From Clostridium zeae (GTDB lineage Bacteria; Bacillota; Clostridia; Clostridiales; Clostridiaceae): a stretch of 64,000 nucleotides of DNA. The notes below the pieces were generated by a model, which did not search any database, had not been told where the DNA came from, and was given only the letters and a program-made list of their open reading frames with translations. The position numbers and the translations under genes were made by a program. Below, in pieces: positions 8,830 to 17,746 of this stretch. Position 1 is the stretch's first letter. Each line of letters starts with the position of its first letter. The stretch lies in contig NZ_BMBA01000010.1 in assembly GCF_017312485.1 (NCBI RefSeq), positions 62,001-126,000 on the forward strand, written 5' to 3'.

Positions 8830-10131
8830 TTATTTACTTGAAACAATCTTTGCTCTTGCTGTCTTCCACTTAGAATTTAAATCATTCATTATTTGATCAT
8901 AAGTTTCCTTTGAATTTCCTATAGCTGCTTCAACTATTCTTCTTCTAAAGTCTGGTTGCCATAAACCAACTTCAGCAGCTTTGTCTATCTTATCATTCCA
9001 TCCAGCTTGACCTTCCTTAGCAGAAGCTGGCATTAAATATTCAACTCCTAAATCTTTAAACGCTTGTAATGACTTTGGCATTTCTGCTCCTTTTAAAGTT
9101 GGTACTGTACCACAGTCTTGCGCATAACCTGACTTCTCTACAAACCAAGTAAGGAACTCTTTTGCTTCAGTAACATGCTTGCTGTTCTTATTTACAGCTA
9201 TTGGGTAATCAGCTGAAAGGTTTGAGTATGTCTTGCCATTAACTTGATAAGGGAAAGGCATGTACCCTATATCGTCTGCACTTGATGCTTGAGCTTGTAT
9301 TTGTGCTATAGCAAAGCTTCCAAGCTCCATAGCCCCTATCTTACCCTTAGCCATAAGTGTCTTAGATTGTTCCCAATCTGTTGTAGTTGGATCTTTTTCA
9401 ATAAGCTTCTTATTAGCTAGATCATACATAAGTTTATATACAATATAATGAGGAGTGCCTGGTGAAAATGGTGAATCAGTGTTTACCATCTCTTGATTAG
9501 TATAAGTATTCTTTCCAAATACAGATAATGTATCTGGTTCCCATTGTACTAATGGCCATCCATCTTTATAGTTTGTATAATAAGGAGTAACCTCTGGTAA
9601 TTTATCTTTTATTTTTTGCATATCACTTAAAAATTCATCTGGAGTCTTAGGAAGCGCTGTGATTCCTGCATCTTTGAAAACCTTTTTATTATAAACCATA
9701 CCACTTACATTCATATCTGAAGGTATACCATATATCTTACCTCCAAATTCATCTCCAACTCCGTCTAATCCATAATACTTATTAGCTAAGTCTTTTTCAT
9801 CTCCAAGAGATTCAAAATAATTAGGTCTTTCACTTATAGGAAGAGTATTAGGAATCATTAACACATCTCCATATTCATTCGAAGTCATTCTCGTTTGAGT
9901 TTGAGCATCATAGTCTGTATATGCTTCAAACTTTAGCTCTACATTTGGATGATCCTTCTTATAGGTTTCAGCATATTCTTTAAATTTTGTATTTACAAAA
10001 TCAGTCTTTTGATTAAGGATTGTAAGAGTTATTTTGTCTCCACTTTTTGAGTCACTTTTCGAACCACATCCTGTAAAGATACAAGCCGCTAAAACACAAC
10101 TCATAACTACAGCTAAAACTTTCTTATTCAT
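8830..10131 (-). CDS. ABC sugar-binding lipoprotein (extracellular solute-binding protein family 1)
   Basis: 433 residues. The N-terminal lipoprotein signal ends in the lipobox FTGC, so the mature protein is anchored on Cys outside the membrane. The body is a CUT1-type periplasmic-binding fold, with GIPSDMNVSGMVYNKKVFKDAGI near residues 130-160 and SADYPIAVNKNSKHVTEAKEFL later. The ATG at 10131 is preferred: it sits nine bases after GGGGG, while the TTG six bases earlier is too close. The gene is separated from the ROK gene by about 330 bp holding operator-like sequences, so it may have its own promoter. Confidence 0.93.
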   Translation of the reverse strand: MNKKVLAVVMSCVLAACIFTGCGSKSDSKSGDKITLTILNQKTDFVNTKFKEYAETYKKDHPNVELKFEAYTDYDAQTQTRMTSNEYGDVLMIPNTLPISERPNYFESLGDEKDLANKYYGLDGVGDEFGGKIYGIPSDMNVSGMVYNKKVFKDAGITALPKTPDEFLSDMQKIKDKLPEVTPYYTNYKDGWPLVQWEPDTLSVFGKNTYTNQEMVNTDSPFSPGTPHYIVYKLMYDLANKKLIEKDPTTTDWEQSKTLMAKGKIGAMELGSFAIAQIQAQASSADDIGYMPFPYQVNGKTYSNLSADYPIAVNKNSKHVTEAKEFLTWFVEKSGYAQDCGTVPTLKGAEMPKSLQAFKDLGVEYLMPASAKEGQAGWNDKIDKAAEVGLWQPDFRRRIVEAAIGNSKETYDQIMNDLNSKWKTARAKIVSSK

Positions 10132-10464
10132 TTTCAAATTCCCCCTTTTGATTTATATAATCTTAAGAATATATAATTACATCTTAAAACTATAAGTCCA
10201 TAGTATTATTTTCATATTAATATACTTTTTATATCGTTTACATATATCTTACAAGGTTATTATAAACTATATTTTTATACATGTCTATATACTTAATAAT
10301 ATAAATATATACTTTTATTTTATGTAGGATATATGTTATTGACAAACTTCATTGATATCTTACATATTCTAACACCTATTAATTCATAGCTATATGTCAA
10401 CCAACCTATAATCCATTTCCCTTAACCTATATTCATTAATTTATTAACTATTTTGACTAATCTC
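10132..10464. promoter_or_regulatory. Upstream region of the binding-protein gene with operator-like half sites
   Basis: Very AT-rich, no gene. TATATACTTTTATTT at about 10306-10320 repeats the right half of the palindrome at 14684-14695, including flanking bases, and a second TCTATATACTTAA lies at about 10284-10296. This suggests a second GntR-controlled promoter inside the operon. I identify no clear -35/-10 pair. Confidence 0.45.
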
Positions 10465-11343
10465 TTAATTAATGTAGTTATAAACTGCACCAATTAAATT
10501 TGAATCATTCATATACTCACATCGTTTTACAGCTGGTCTAACCTTTGCAATTTCTACAGCAGCCATAAGTTCGTCCATTGCCAATTCAATATTATCTATA
10601 AGATCTTCCCTTATACTGATGCCGCCACCAATAACTATAACCTCAGGATCATACACATACTGAATGTTATATATTCCAATGGCTAAGCTTTTGTAAAATC
10701 GTTTCACTTCTTGTTTAGCAACTTCATCTCCAGCTTCCGCAAGCTTAAATACTTGCTCGCCATCAATAGAAGCATCACTGATTCCTTTAGCTTTTGCATA
10801 ACTAGCTGCCATATGAACCGGTGTTGCTACTGTACTTAAAGTAGTATAATCTTCTGAGGTTATCATATATCCAAACTCGCCACCATGTAGATTTGCTCCT
10901 TTGTGTATCTTTTTGTCTTTAATTACAGCACCACCTACACCAGAGCCTAATATTACAAATAGAACATCTTTATTATCCCTTGCTGCACCTAGCCATACTT
11001 CTGCTAAAGCTGCGCAATTAGCGTCATTTTCCATGCTTATATTTGTTATTCCTGTAGCTTTTACTATTTTTTCTTTAATATTAAATCCATGTATACAAGG
11101 AACTGCACTTGCTCCACCTATTATTCCAGTGACATCATCTACTGCACCTGGACAGCTCATTGCTATTCCTTCAAAATCATACCTGTCCTCATAATTTTCT
11201 TTAACCTCCACTATTCCAGAGATTAATGCATTTATATCTTCCTTAGGAGTTTTTAATTTGCCTTTTTCATATATATTTCCACTTCTATCTAACACTCCAT
11301 ACTTTATGGTTGTCCCGCCAATATCAAAGGTTAATATGCTCAT
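10465..11343 (-). CDS. ROK family sugar kinase, candidate beta-glucoside kinase
   Basis: 292 residues. The ATP-binding motif LTFDIGGTTIKYGVLD is at the start, the catalytic region is MENDANCAALAEVWLGAA, and the sugar-binding HGGEFGYM is present. The zinc-binding CxCGxxGC cluster of many ROK repressors and glucokinases is missing, as in BglK-type beta-glucoside kinases. I set the start at the ATG at 11343 (MSILTF), seven bases after AAAGGTGAG, rather than at the upstream in-frame codon. Next to an ABC importer and a GH1 with a 6-phospho-type active site, the likely job is phosphorylating an imported beta-disaccharide at O6. Glucokinase or N-acyl-sugar kinase remain possible. Confidence 0.82.
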   Translation of the reverse strand: MSILTFDIGGTTIKYGVLDRSGNIYEKGKLKTPKEDINALISGIVEVKENYEDRYDFEGIAMSCPGAVDDVTGIIGGASAVPCIHGFNIKEKIVKATGITNISMENDANCAALAEVWLGAARDNKDVLFVILGSGVGGAVIKDKKIHKGANLHGGEFGYMITSEDYTTLSTVATPVHMAASYAKAKGISDASIDGEQVFKLAEAGDEVAKQEVKRFYKSLAIGIYNIQYVYDPEVIVIGGGISIREDLIDNIELAMDELMAAVEIAKVRPAVKRCEYMNDSNLIGAVYNYIN

Positions 11344-11446
11344 ATATACACTCACCTTTCTATGAAAATGCATTTAATTAGAGTTTGTTTTTATATAAAT
11401 ATTAATTTCCCCATAACTTATTTGTAAGATATATGTGTATAGAAAA

Positions 11447-11460
11447 GTCGCTGAAGCGAC
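11447..11460. repeat. Palindromic GTCGCTGAAGCGAC repeat
   Basis: A perfect palindrome apart from the central two bases, between the GH1 and ROK genes. The same 14-mer, with one change, occurs at 2188 and 41473. A weaker stem-loop follows at about 11498-11560 (ATTCAGCTGTAGTTG against CAACATATGCTGAT). Confidence 0.6.
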
Positions 11461-11584
11461 TCATACAGTAAAAACTTTTTCCTTAAACGATATTCAGCTG
11501 TAGTTGCCCTAAAAACTTTGTAACTCTTAGGACAACATATGCTGATTTTGAGTTTAGTCTTAGGGTAAATTAATATAGTACGGG

Positions 11585-12976
11585 CTAAAATCCATTATTT
11601 TCTGAAACTGCTTTAAACCAATAACCTGATTTCTTTATAGTTTTAATCTGAGTAGCTAAGTCTAAAGATATAAAGCCATATCTGTTTCTATATGCATTCA
11701 TCCATGACCAACAATCTATTGGAGTCCAAAGATGATATCCAAAACAATTTGACCCTTCTTGTATACCTTTATGAAGAAATTCAAGATGTTCTGTCACAAA
11801 TTCAATTCTATAATCATCTAAAATCATTCCATTTTCATCTTTAAACTTTTCTTCACCATAAACACCCATTCCATTCTCAGAAACATACCATGGGATATTT
11901 TTATAGTTGTCTCTTATATTAATAGCTATATCATACATAGCCTCAGGATATATCTCCCAGTTCTTATGAGGATTTACCCTTCTTCCTGGCATTTCATAGT
12001 ATTCATAATACTTATCAGGAAGCCAACCGTTCTTTGATTCATCAAATTCATGTTCTACTGCTTTAACTCTTAATGGTTGATAGAAGTTTACTCCAAGAAA
12101 ATCAATTGTATTATTCTTTATTAGCTCTAGCTCTTCTTCTGTATACTGCCACATAACACCATCTTTTATAAAAATCTCAGCTAAGCCTTCTGGAAAATAT
12201 CCTAAAACAGCTGGATCAAGAAACATTCTATTATGGAACTTGTTTGCAAAATCTGATGCAGCTAAATCTTCTTTAGAATTAGATCTTGGATATGCAGGAG
12301 TAAGATTTAATACTATGCCTATCTTTCCATCTTTACTATTTTCGCTTAATCTAAATTGCTCTATAGATTTTGCTGAAGCAAGATTTAAATTATAGGATAC
12401 TTGAACAGCTTTCTTGCCATCTATTAAGTTTGGATAATGGAACTGATTTATATATTCACCTTGTACAATTACTATAGGTTCATTAAAAGTTGTCCAATGC
12501 TTAACTCTATCTCCAAACAAATCAAAACATACTCTAGAGTACTTTGCAAAAAGCTCAACTACATGCTTTGATTCCCAACCACCATACTTTTCATAAAGTT
12601 CTATTGGAAGGTCAAAATGATGTAGGTTTATAACCGGTATCATTCCATTAGCTATGCACTCATCAATCATTTCATTGTAAAATCTTACTGCATCAGCTTC
12701 AACCTCTGCAGTTTCAAAATCTTTGATAAGACGTGTCCATTGAATAGACGTTCTAAAAGAATTAAATCCAATAGATTTCATCATTTTCAGATCTTCTCGG
12801 AAGCTATTGTAAAAGTTTGAGGCTACATTAGGACCAACTCTATCAAAAAAAGCTTCTGGCTCTATATCATACCAATAATCAAATACACTTCTATGTTTTT
12901 TGTTAAATCGTCCTTCTGATTGAGGTCCAGATGTAGCTGCCCCCCACCAAAAATCTTGCGGAAATTCATGTTTCAA
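11585..12976 (-). CDS. Glycoside hydrolase family 1, probable 6-phospho-beta-glucosidase
   Basis: 463 residues covering a full GH1 barrel. The acid/base Glu is E166 (TTFNEP), the nucleophile Glu E367 (YVSENGMG), and LHHFDLP lies near 118-124. At the site where true beta-glucosidases have Glu before Trp (EW), this protein has DCWSWMNAYRNRYGF (residues 421-434), so that Glu is Ser, as in 6-phospho-beta-glycosidases. The Lys two residues before the conserved Tyr of that group is Asn here. No signal peptide is present: it acts in the cytoplasm. The TTG start follows AGGTGA. It is co-oriented with the ROK kinase and the ABC importer, which fits hydrolysis of an internally phosphorylated beta-disaccharide. 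Confidence 0.87.
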   Translation of the reverse strand: MKHEFPQDFWWGAATSGPQSEGRFNKKHRSVFDYWYDIEPEAFFDRVGPNVASNFYNSFREDLKMMKSIGFNSFRTSIQWTRLIKDFETAEVEADAVRFYNEMIDECIANGMIPVINLHHFDLPIELYEKYGGWESKHVVELFAKYSRVCFDLFGDRVKHWTTFNEPIVIVQGEYINQFHYPNLIDGKKAVQVSYNLNLASAKSIEQFRLSENSKDGKIGIVLNLTPAYPRSNSKEDLAASDFANKFHNRMFLDPAVLGYFPEGLAEIFIKDGVMWQYTEEELELIKNNTIDFLGVNFYQPLRVKAVEHEFDESKNGWLPDKYYEYYEMPGRRVNPHKNWEIYPEAMYDIAINIRDNYKNIPWYVSENGMGVYGEEKFKDENGMILDDYRIEFVTEHLEFLHKGIQEGSNCFGYHLWTPIDCWSWMNAYRNRYGFISLDLATQIKTIKKSGYWFKAVSENNGF

Positions 12977-13092
12977 TTAATATCACCTATCCTTATTGTA
13001 TTTTTACTTCGATATAGTCGTATGTAATTATTAATTCATTTGTATATATAAATTACTTATATATGATTAATCTGCAAACATATATAAGCTTA

Positions 13093-14607
13093 TTAATATT
13101 TGCTTAAAGTATTAAAAGGTGAAGCTGGTAATCCTATATTATTAAATAGATTAATTTCAACATAGTTCTTCCAACCATAAGCAACACCAATTGGTTCATT
13201 TACTTTATCACTAGAAACTATAACTCTATCCTCTACTATATAAGCCTTTGCAGGATATAAGTTTCTATTTTTATCATATATTTCAAACCCTTTTAACTCA
13301 GTATCATCCTTTATTATCAATTCTCCAGGTAATACATCATCAAAGTTTATTTCTACCTTATTGCCAATTATATTGTATCCATTATATATAGGAGAATGTC
13401 CTTTTATTTCTTCCTTATATACATCTTGCCTTGCTACTAAAGCAAGTCTTTCACCTACAGTTTTCTTATTCTTAGGATGTACATCCTCTGCTTCTCCTAA
13501 ATCTACTGTAACTATCATAGATGTACTTCTTATATTCTTATAAGTATATAACTGTGCATCTCTAACAAGCTGCCAAGTATCAAGCTTCTCATCATTAAAC
13601 ATAGGTAACTGTACAAATACAAAAGGAAGTTCCGGATTTTCCAAGTCCTCTCTCCAACATTTTATAAGTCTACTAAAAAGTTTCTTATACAGATGGGGTT
13701 TTGCTGAATCTTCTTCACCTTGATACCAAATAACACCTCTAACCTTAAAAGGAGTTATCTTTCTAAATTTTGTTTTATATAATCCACAAGGTCTTTGATA
13801 TGATTTTCTTCCCAGTGGCGGCGGCCATGGAACACTACCTATTTCTCCATGAAGTTGTGCCATGGATCTTTCAGGATACTTTTTCTTATATTCCTCTTCT
13901 CTTTTGTTGTAATCTTCTTGTGATTTATAGAATTCAGCTGTTAATCTATCTTCTTCTTCATCTGTGAGGTTTTCTATAGCTTTTTTGTACTGTTCTAAAT
14001 ATGCTTCTGATAATTCTTCATCTTCAGCTAAATATTTTTCATTCATCCAGCTAGCTGCAGAGGTACCACCCTTATTACAGTTAACTATTCCTATAGGAAC
14101 CTTTAAGTCATTATATAAATTCTTAGCGAAATGATATGCAACTGCTGAGTAATATGCCGCTGTATCTGGTGATGCTATACTCCAGCCTGTATCTATTATT
14201 CCTTCAGGTAAAACTTCATCACCATTTTCATATACTATATCTGGTACATTATAATATCTTATATCAGGATAATTGGACTGTTCTATTTCTTTTTCTGCTC
14301 CTATAGAATCCTTCAGATTAAATTCCATATTAGATTGTCCACCTGCAATCCAAACTTCACCTACTAAAACATTGTTAAAGATTACTTCTTGGTCTTTCGA
14401 TAATATCTCCAGCTCAAAAGGTCCACCAGCTTTAAGATCTTTAAATATGAGCCTAAACTCACCATCCTCAGCATAGGTTTCAACCTTTTGACCACATATC
14501 TTCCCTACTAGTAAATCACCACTTTCAGCTTTTCCCCAAACAACAACCTCAGAATCTCTCTGAAGGACCATATTGTCAGAAAAGATTGGAGCTAATTTAA
14601 ATCCCAA
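13093..14607 (-). CDS. Sialate O-acetylesterase-like carbohydrate acetylesterase (SGNH fold)
   Basis: 504 residues, without a signal peptide. SGNH/DUF303 motifs are GEVWIAGGQSNMEFNL (nucleophile Ser in GQSNM), GIVNCNKGGTSAASW, GVIWYQGEEDS, and the catalytic Asp/His region LGEAEDVHPKNKKTVGERLA. A charged helical insert (about residues 215-255) is an added segment. I take the TTG at 14607 as start because AGAGGTGA lies just before it; the in-frame GTG at 14616 is inside that ribosome site. It is the first gene of the leftward operon. In this context it more likely removes acetyl groups from plant oligosaccharides (xylan or glucomannan fragments) than from sialic acid. Confidence 0.85.
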   Translation of the reverse strand: MGFKLAPIFSDNMVLQRDSEVVVWGKAESGDLLVGKICGQKVETYAEDGEFRLIFKDLKAGGPFELEILSKDQEVIFNNVLVGEVWIAGGQSNMEFNLKDSIGAEKEIEQSNYPDIRYYNVPDIVYENGDEVLPEGIIDTGWSIASPDTAAYYSAVAYHFAKNLYNDLKVPIGIVNCNKGGTSAASWMNEKYLAEDEELSEAYLEQYKKAIENLTDEEEDRLTAEFYKSQEDYNKREEEYKKKYPERSMAQLHGEIGSVPWPPPLGRKSYQRPCGLYKTKFRKITPFKVRGVIWYQGEEDSAKPHLYKKLFSRLIKCWREDLENPELPFVFVQLPMFNDEKLDTWQLVRDAQLYTYKNIRSTSMIVTVDLGEAEDVHPKNKKTVGERLALVARQDVYKEEIKGHSPIYNGYNIIGNKVEINFDDVLPGELIIKDDTELKGFEIYDKNRNLYPAKAYIVEDRVIVSSDKVNEPIGVAYGWKNYVEINLFNNIGLPASPFNTLSKY

Positions 14608-14683
14608 TATTATCACCTCTTATTTTCTTATTTATAAAAAATGATTTCCTTTACATTAATAATATTAGCACAACTCTTATAAT

Positions 14684-14695
14684 AAGTATATACTT
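14684..14695. promoter_or_regulatory. Perfect palindrome AAGTATATACTT upstream of the esterase-GH1 operon
   Basis: A 12-bp perfect palindrome about 75 bp upstream of the esterase start. Close relatives are at 5992-6003 before gntR and at 10306 before the binding-protein gene. It is a candidate GntR operator controlling this operon. Confidence 0.6.
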
Positions 14696-14792
14696 TTATT
14701 AAATAAATATACCTGTAATTTTATGATTTTGCGCCAAAAAAAGCTTAATCCTAATGATTAAGCTACTCTAAATCAAACTAACATACATACAT

Positions 14793-14945
14793 TTATATAT
14801 AAACTTTCTTTTTCAACAAAGTATCATATATAAAATACCCCAATGCACCACCAATGGTATTAAATAATATATCATTGATATCCGTAACTCTGGAATTTTG
14901 TAATTGCCATACCATTTCTAAGTATTGTACAAGCTCTATGCAAAC
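14793..14945 (-). pseudogene. C-terminal fragment of a VanZ-family membrane protein
   Basis: The reverse strand reads CIELVQYLEMVW...RVTDINDILFNTIGG, then ALGYFIYDTLLKKKVYI and a stop. This is the typical VanZ C-terminus (ELxQ..., DxNDxxxNxxG, GxxxGY). Upstream of residue 1 the frame closes with a stop, and no start, ribosome site or N-terminal helices exist, so only about 50 codons remain. It lies right beside the left tRNA-like repeat of the island and was probably cut when that element inserted or decayed. Confidence 0.7.
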
Positions 14946-14967
14946 TTAATTCTGTTTTGCAAAAATA

Positions 14968-15029
14968 AAAACTGATTAACCCCAACAGTTAATCCATTCT
15001 CTCACCATACATTGTATCCCCAGTAGGAA
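14968..15029. repeat. Left tRNA-Arg(CCU)-like repeat, probable relic attachment site
   Basis: These 62 bp align without gaps to 20581-20642 (51 of 62 identical). That right copy holds the terminator and the 3' end of the intact tRNA-Arg(CCU). The left copy keeps the tRNA-derived core GTATCCCCAGTAGGAA. The 5.6 kb between contain a recombinase fragment and cargo genes. This is what an old integration at the tRNA 3' end leaves behind. Confidence 0.7.
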
Positions 15030-15203
15030 AACAACGCTATATTTATATACATATCGTTATATCCTGCAATCCAGTCTAAACCCTTTAAATATAAAGGTTC
15101 ATGAAGGTTCTAATCTTATTATATAATTGATTGTTTTTATCTATTTCTTGTAGAATAGTACCCTTGTAGTACCCGTGATAGGCTTGTTATTAATATACTT
15201 AAC

Positions 15204-15344
15204 TTATTTAATAAATGGCAATCCTAAGAACTCTTTTTTATCACAGTTCTTTCCTACTCCAATCTTAGTTGCCCATCTTCGATTTAAAAAACTTACTAAT
15301 TTAATTCCCCTTTTTAAAATTTCAAAATCAACAATTACTTTATT
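15204..15344 (-). pseudogene. Short coding remnant, unidentified
   Basis: The reverse strand has an open stretch of about 46 codons ending KNCDKKEFLGLPFIK and containing LVSFLNRRWATKIG. It begins after an in-frame TAG, without start or ribosome site. The composition looks like protein but I do not recognise the family. A second open stretch nearer the left repeat (…GLDWIAGYNDMY…) runs into the tRNA-like sequence. Both look like debris of the integrated element. Confidence 0.35.
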
Positions 15345-15433
15345 CTAGTGAAATAACAAATTTATTAAATATAAATTATACTGTTTTCGATGTATCTCAA
15401 CCTCATGAAAAACTTTATATCATCATAAAATCA

Positions 15434-15474
15434 ATACAAAACACTTAATTATGCTATTAATTAAGTGTTTTGTA
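15434..15474. terminator. Terminator after the leftward membrane-protein gene
   Basis: ATACAAAACACTTAATTA pairs with TAATTAAGTGTTTTGTAT across a short loop, 24 bp beyond the stop codon of the gene at 15498. Confidence 0.85.
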
Positions 15475-15497
15475 TATATTTAAAATATTAAATTAAA

Positions 15498-16796
15498 CTA
15501 CTCACCTATTCTTTTAAAGCTTATATTTCCTACTTTTTCATAGGAGTCTACATAAAACTTGTCCCCTTGCTTAACTAGTACATATTTATACCATATTGTA
15601 TTAGAGTTCCATATTTCGCGTGAATATATAGTGTAAGTGTGATGTATCTTATCATATTGAGGCAAACTAACTTCATATCCAATAAGCTTCAATTTTTTTT
15701 CTTCATTTTCTTTTATAGAGTTTTTCAATAGATCATTCAAGTATTCGGAAGATATTAAGTTAAATTTTTCTTTGTATAAAGAATCTGATATAATCGAAAT
15801 TAATTTTTTTGCATCTACAGTCTGAGTGTAATATGAATATTGGTAAATACCATTGACACTCTCAATTGCTTTTATATAATCATTATATAAACTCTCCTCA
15901 TTTTTTAAATACTTCAATATTTGTTCCTTTTCGTCTTTATTATATTTTATGACCTTTATATTTTTTTTATCTACCCTAAACAATATTTTGTTCTTATCTT
16001 CAGTAGGCTTTACAACTACTTTTAAGTCTTCAAGCGATAGCCCAATGAAGTATTTTTCTGATATATCAATTGGGTATACTGTGAAAACTTTTCCGTCATT
16101 ATCAGATATATCCGCCACCTGAAATGATCCGTCACCATTCGTATATAAAAAATACTTCTCAATTAGTGCATTTGACCCACTAACAAAAATATTTAAAAAT
16201 ATTACTAAAGCTAGTGTTATATATTTTAAAATTTCTGCGTTGCTGACCTCTCTAATCTCATTTTCGGAATTCATATTCTCACTTTTTTCTTTTCGTGCAT
16301 CTCTAATATCATTAAATACCTCTACATAAGATATTATGGTTAATACTTTAAAAACATAATATATTGACAAAACAATCATATAAAAATATTCGCTTTTAAA
16401 TTCTAGTAAAATTAAATAAAATAAAAACATAAAGAGAATATTTAGGTATACTACTATCCACCTAGCTTTTTTCCATATAGTAGAAGGTTTCTTTTTATTT
16501 TGTTCATTATTTATACTGTTTTTAAAAAACAAATAAATACATATAACAAATGAATACATTCCTATAATAGTTATGCCATGAAATATCATATATTTTGAGC
16601 TATATGGCAATATAGGTATATTAAACATATTTATAGTTTCCATTGGTAATAATAGTGTTCCTTGAGAGTATATGAATCCAATAAAATATACAATTAACGG
16701 TAATACAATATAATACTCAAATGTCTGCTTGAAAATCCTATATAATTTTTTCATTCTAGTTTTGTTAAAATCTCTATCTACTTTTTTGTTTGCCAT
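15498..16796 (-). CDS. Five-TM membrane protein of unknown function (island cargo)
   Basis: 432 residues, unrecognised. About five hydrophobic segments lie in the N-terminal half: roughly residues 29-46, 68-90, 113-133, 136-160 and 190-208. A soluble, Lys/Glu-rich C-terminal half (from about 210) follows, presumably one globular domain outside or inside the membrane. There is no motif for a transporter, kinase or protease that I can identify. The ATG follows TTGGAGGAA. It lies inside the tRNA-Arg(CCU) island with its own terminator and shows no link to neighbours. It could be an immunity, sensor or superinfection-exclusion protein, but nothing in the sequence decides this. Confidence 0.75.
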   Translation of the reverse strand: MANKKVDRDFNKTRMKKLYRIFKQTFEYYIVLPLIVYFIGFIYSQGTLLLPMETINMFNIPILPYSSKYMIFHGITIIGMYSFVICIYLFFKNSINNEQNKKKPSTIWKKARWIVVYLNILFMFLFYLILLEFKSEYFYMIVLSIYYVFKVLTIISYVEVFNDIRDARKEKSENMNSENEIREVSNAEILKYITLALVIFLNIFVSGSNALIEKYFLYTNGDGSFQVADISDNDGKVFTVYPIDISEKYFIGLSLEDLKVVVKPTEDKNKILFRVDKKNIKVIKYNKDEKEQILKYLKNEESLYNDYIKAIESVNGIYQYSYYTQTVDAKKLISIISDSLYKEKFNLISSEYLNDLLKNSIKENEEKKLKLIGYEVSLPQYDKIHHTYTIYSREIWNSNTIWYKYVLVKQGDKFYVDSYEKVGNISFKRIGE

Positions 16797-16940
16797 CTAT
16801 TTTCCTCCAATATACTCAAGAATTATTCACAGATAATCTTATCAAATTATACATAATTCTACAAATATTCTAGTATGCTACAATACTAATTATATATACT
16901 TAACATTAACCAAAGCAATTTCAGAACACAAGTTCTTATA

Positions 16941-17687
16941 TTGTACTATAATAACTATAAAATTATATACAATATCCCTACCGAAATTGAGAAGATTAAG
17001 ATTGAAAATCCTATAATTGAAACCTGGAACCTGGATGAATTAAATTATTTTCTAAAAGAAATTGAAGATGAATATTTATATTTACCTGTTTTGCTTGATG
17101 CAATTACTGGTCTTAGAGTTGGAGAATTATGTGGCTTAAGGTGGCAAGATATAGACTTAGCTAAAGGATATATAAATATTAATGGTCAAGTTATCTATGA
17201 TAGAAAAGAAAAAAAGCTTACTTATACGACTGTGCTTAAAACAGATAAAAGCAGTAGAGCTATCTCTATACCTAAATTCTTAATTGATTATTTAATAGAT
17301 ATAAAAGAAAAAACTGCTTGTGCTGATAAAGATTTTGTTATTCAAGAAAGAAAAGGATCTATGTGCCATCCAAGAAACTTATCCATGGATTTTACAAGAA
17401 GAATATCTAAATATAAATATTCAATTGATGAAATAAAAAAGCTATATCCAAATAAAGATTTATCAAACTACAAACAGTTAAAACAAATAACCTTTCATGG
17501 GTTAAGGCATACTCATGCCACCTTATTAATTCTCAATGGTGAAAATATTAAAGTAGTTTCTTCAAGACTTGGGCATAAAGATATAGCTACTACCTTGCAA
17601 ACTTATACTCATGTTATAAAAGATATGGAGCAAAATACAGCTGTTCTTCTTCAAAATATGTTTAAAGGAATATCAATAACTCAATAA
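16941..17687 (+). pseudogene. Truncated tyrosine recombinase (phage-type integrase)
   Basis: This open frame of about 248 codons holds a whole catalytic domain: first Arg in ITGLRVGELCGLRWQDID, then HGLRHTHAT with His-x-x-Arg, LGHKDIATTLQTY with the late His, and the nucleophile Tyr in TTLQTYTHV. The N-terminal arm-binding domain and most of the core-binding domain are missing; the frame starts at an unconvincing TTG without a ribosome site. It resembles Gram-positive integrases of the Tn916/phage type. It is the mobility relic of the tRNA-Arg(CCU) island and probably inactive, although a restart product with an intact catalytic core is conceivable. Confidence 0.85.
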
Positions 17688-17691
17688 GCAA

Positions 17692-17731
17692 TAACTCCCT
17701 AAATAGAATTGACTTTCTACTTAGGGAGTTA
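17692..17731. terminator. Bidirectional terminator between the integrase relic and the GNAT gene
   Basis: TAACTCCCTAA (17692-17702) pairs with TTAGGGAGTTA (17721-17731), followed by CTTTTAAT on the plus strand. Confidence 0.82.
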
Positions 17732-17746
17732 CTTTTAATAAATTCA

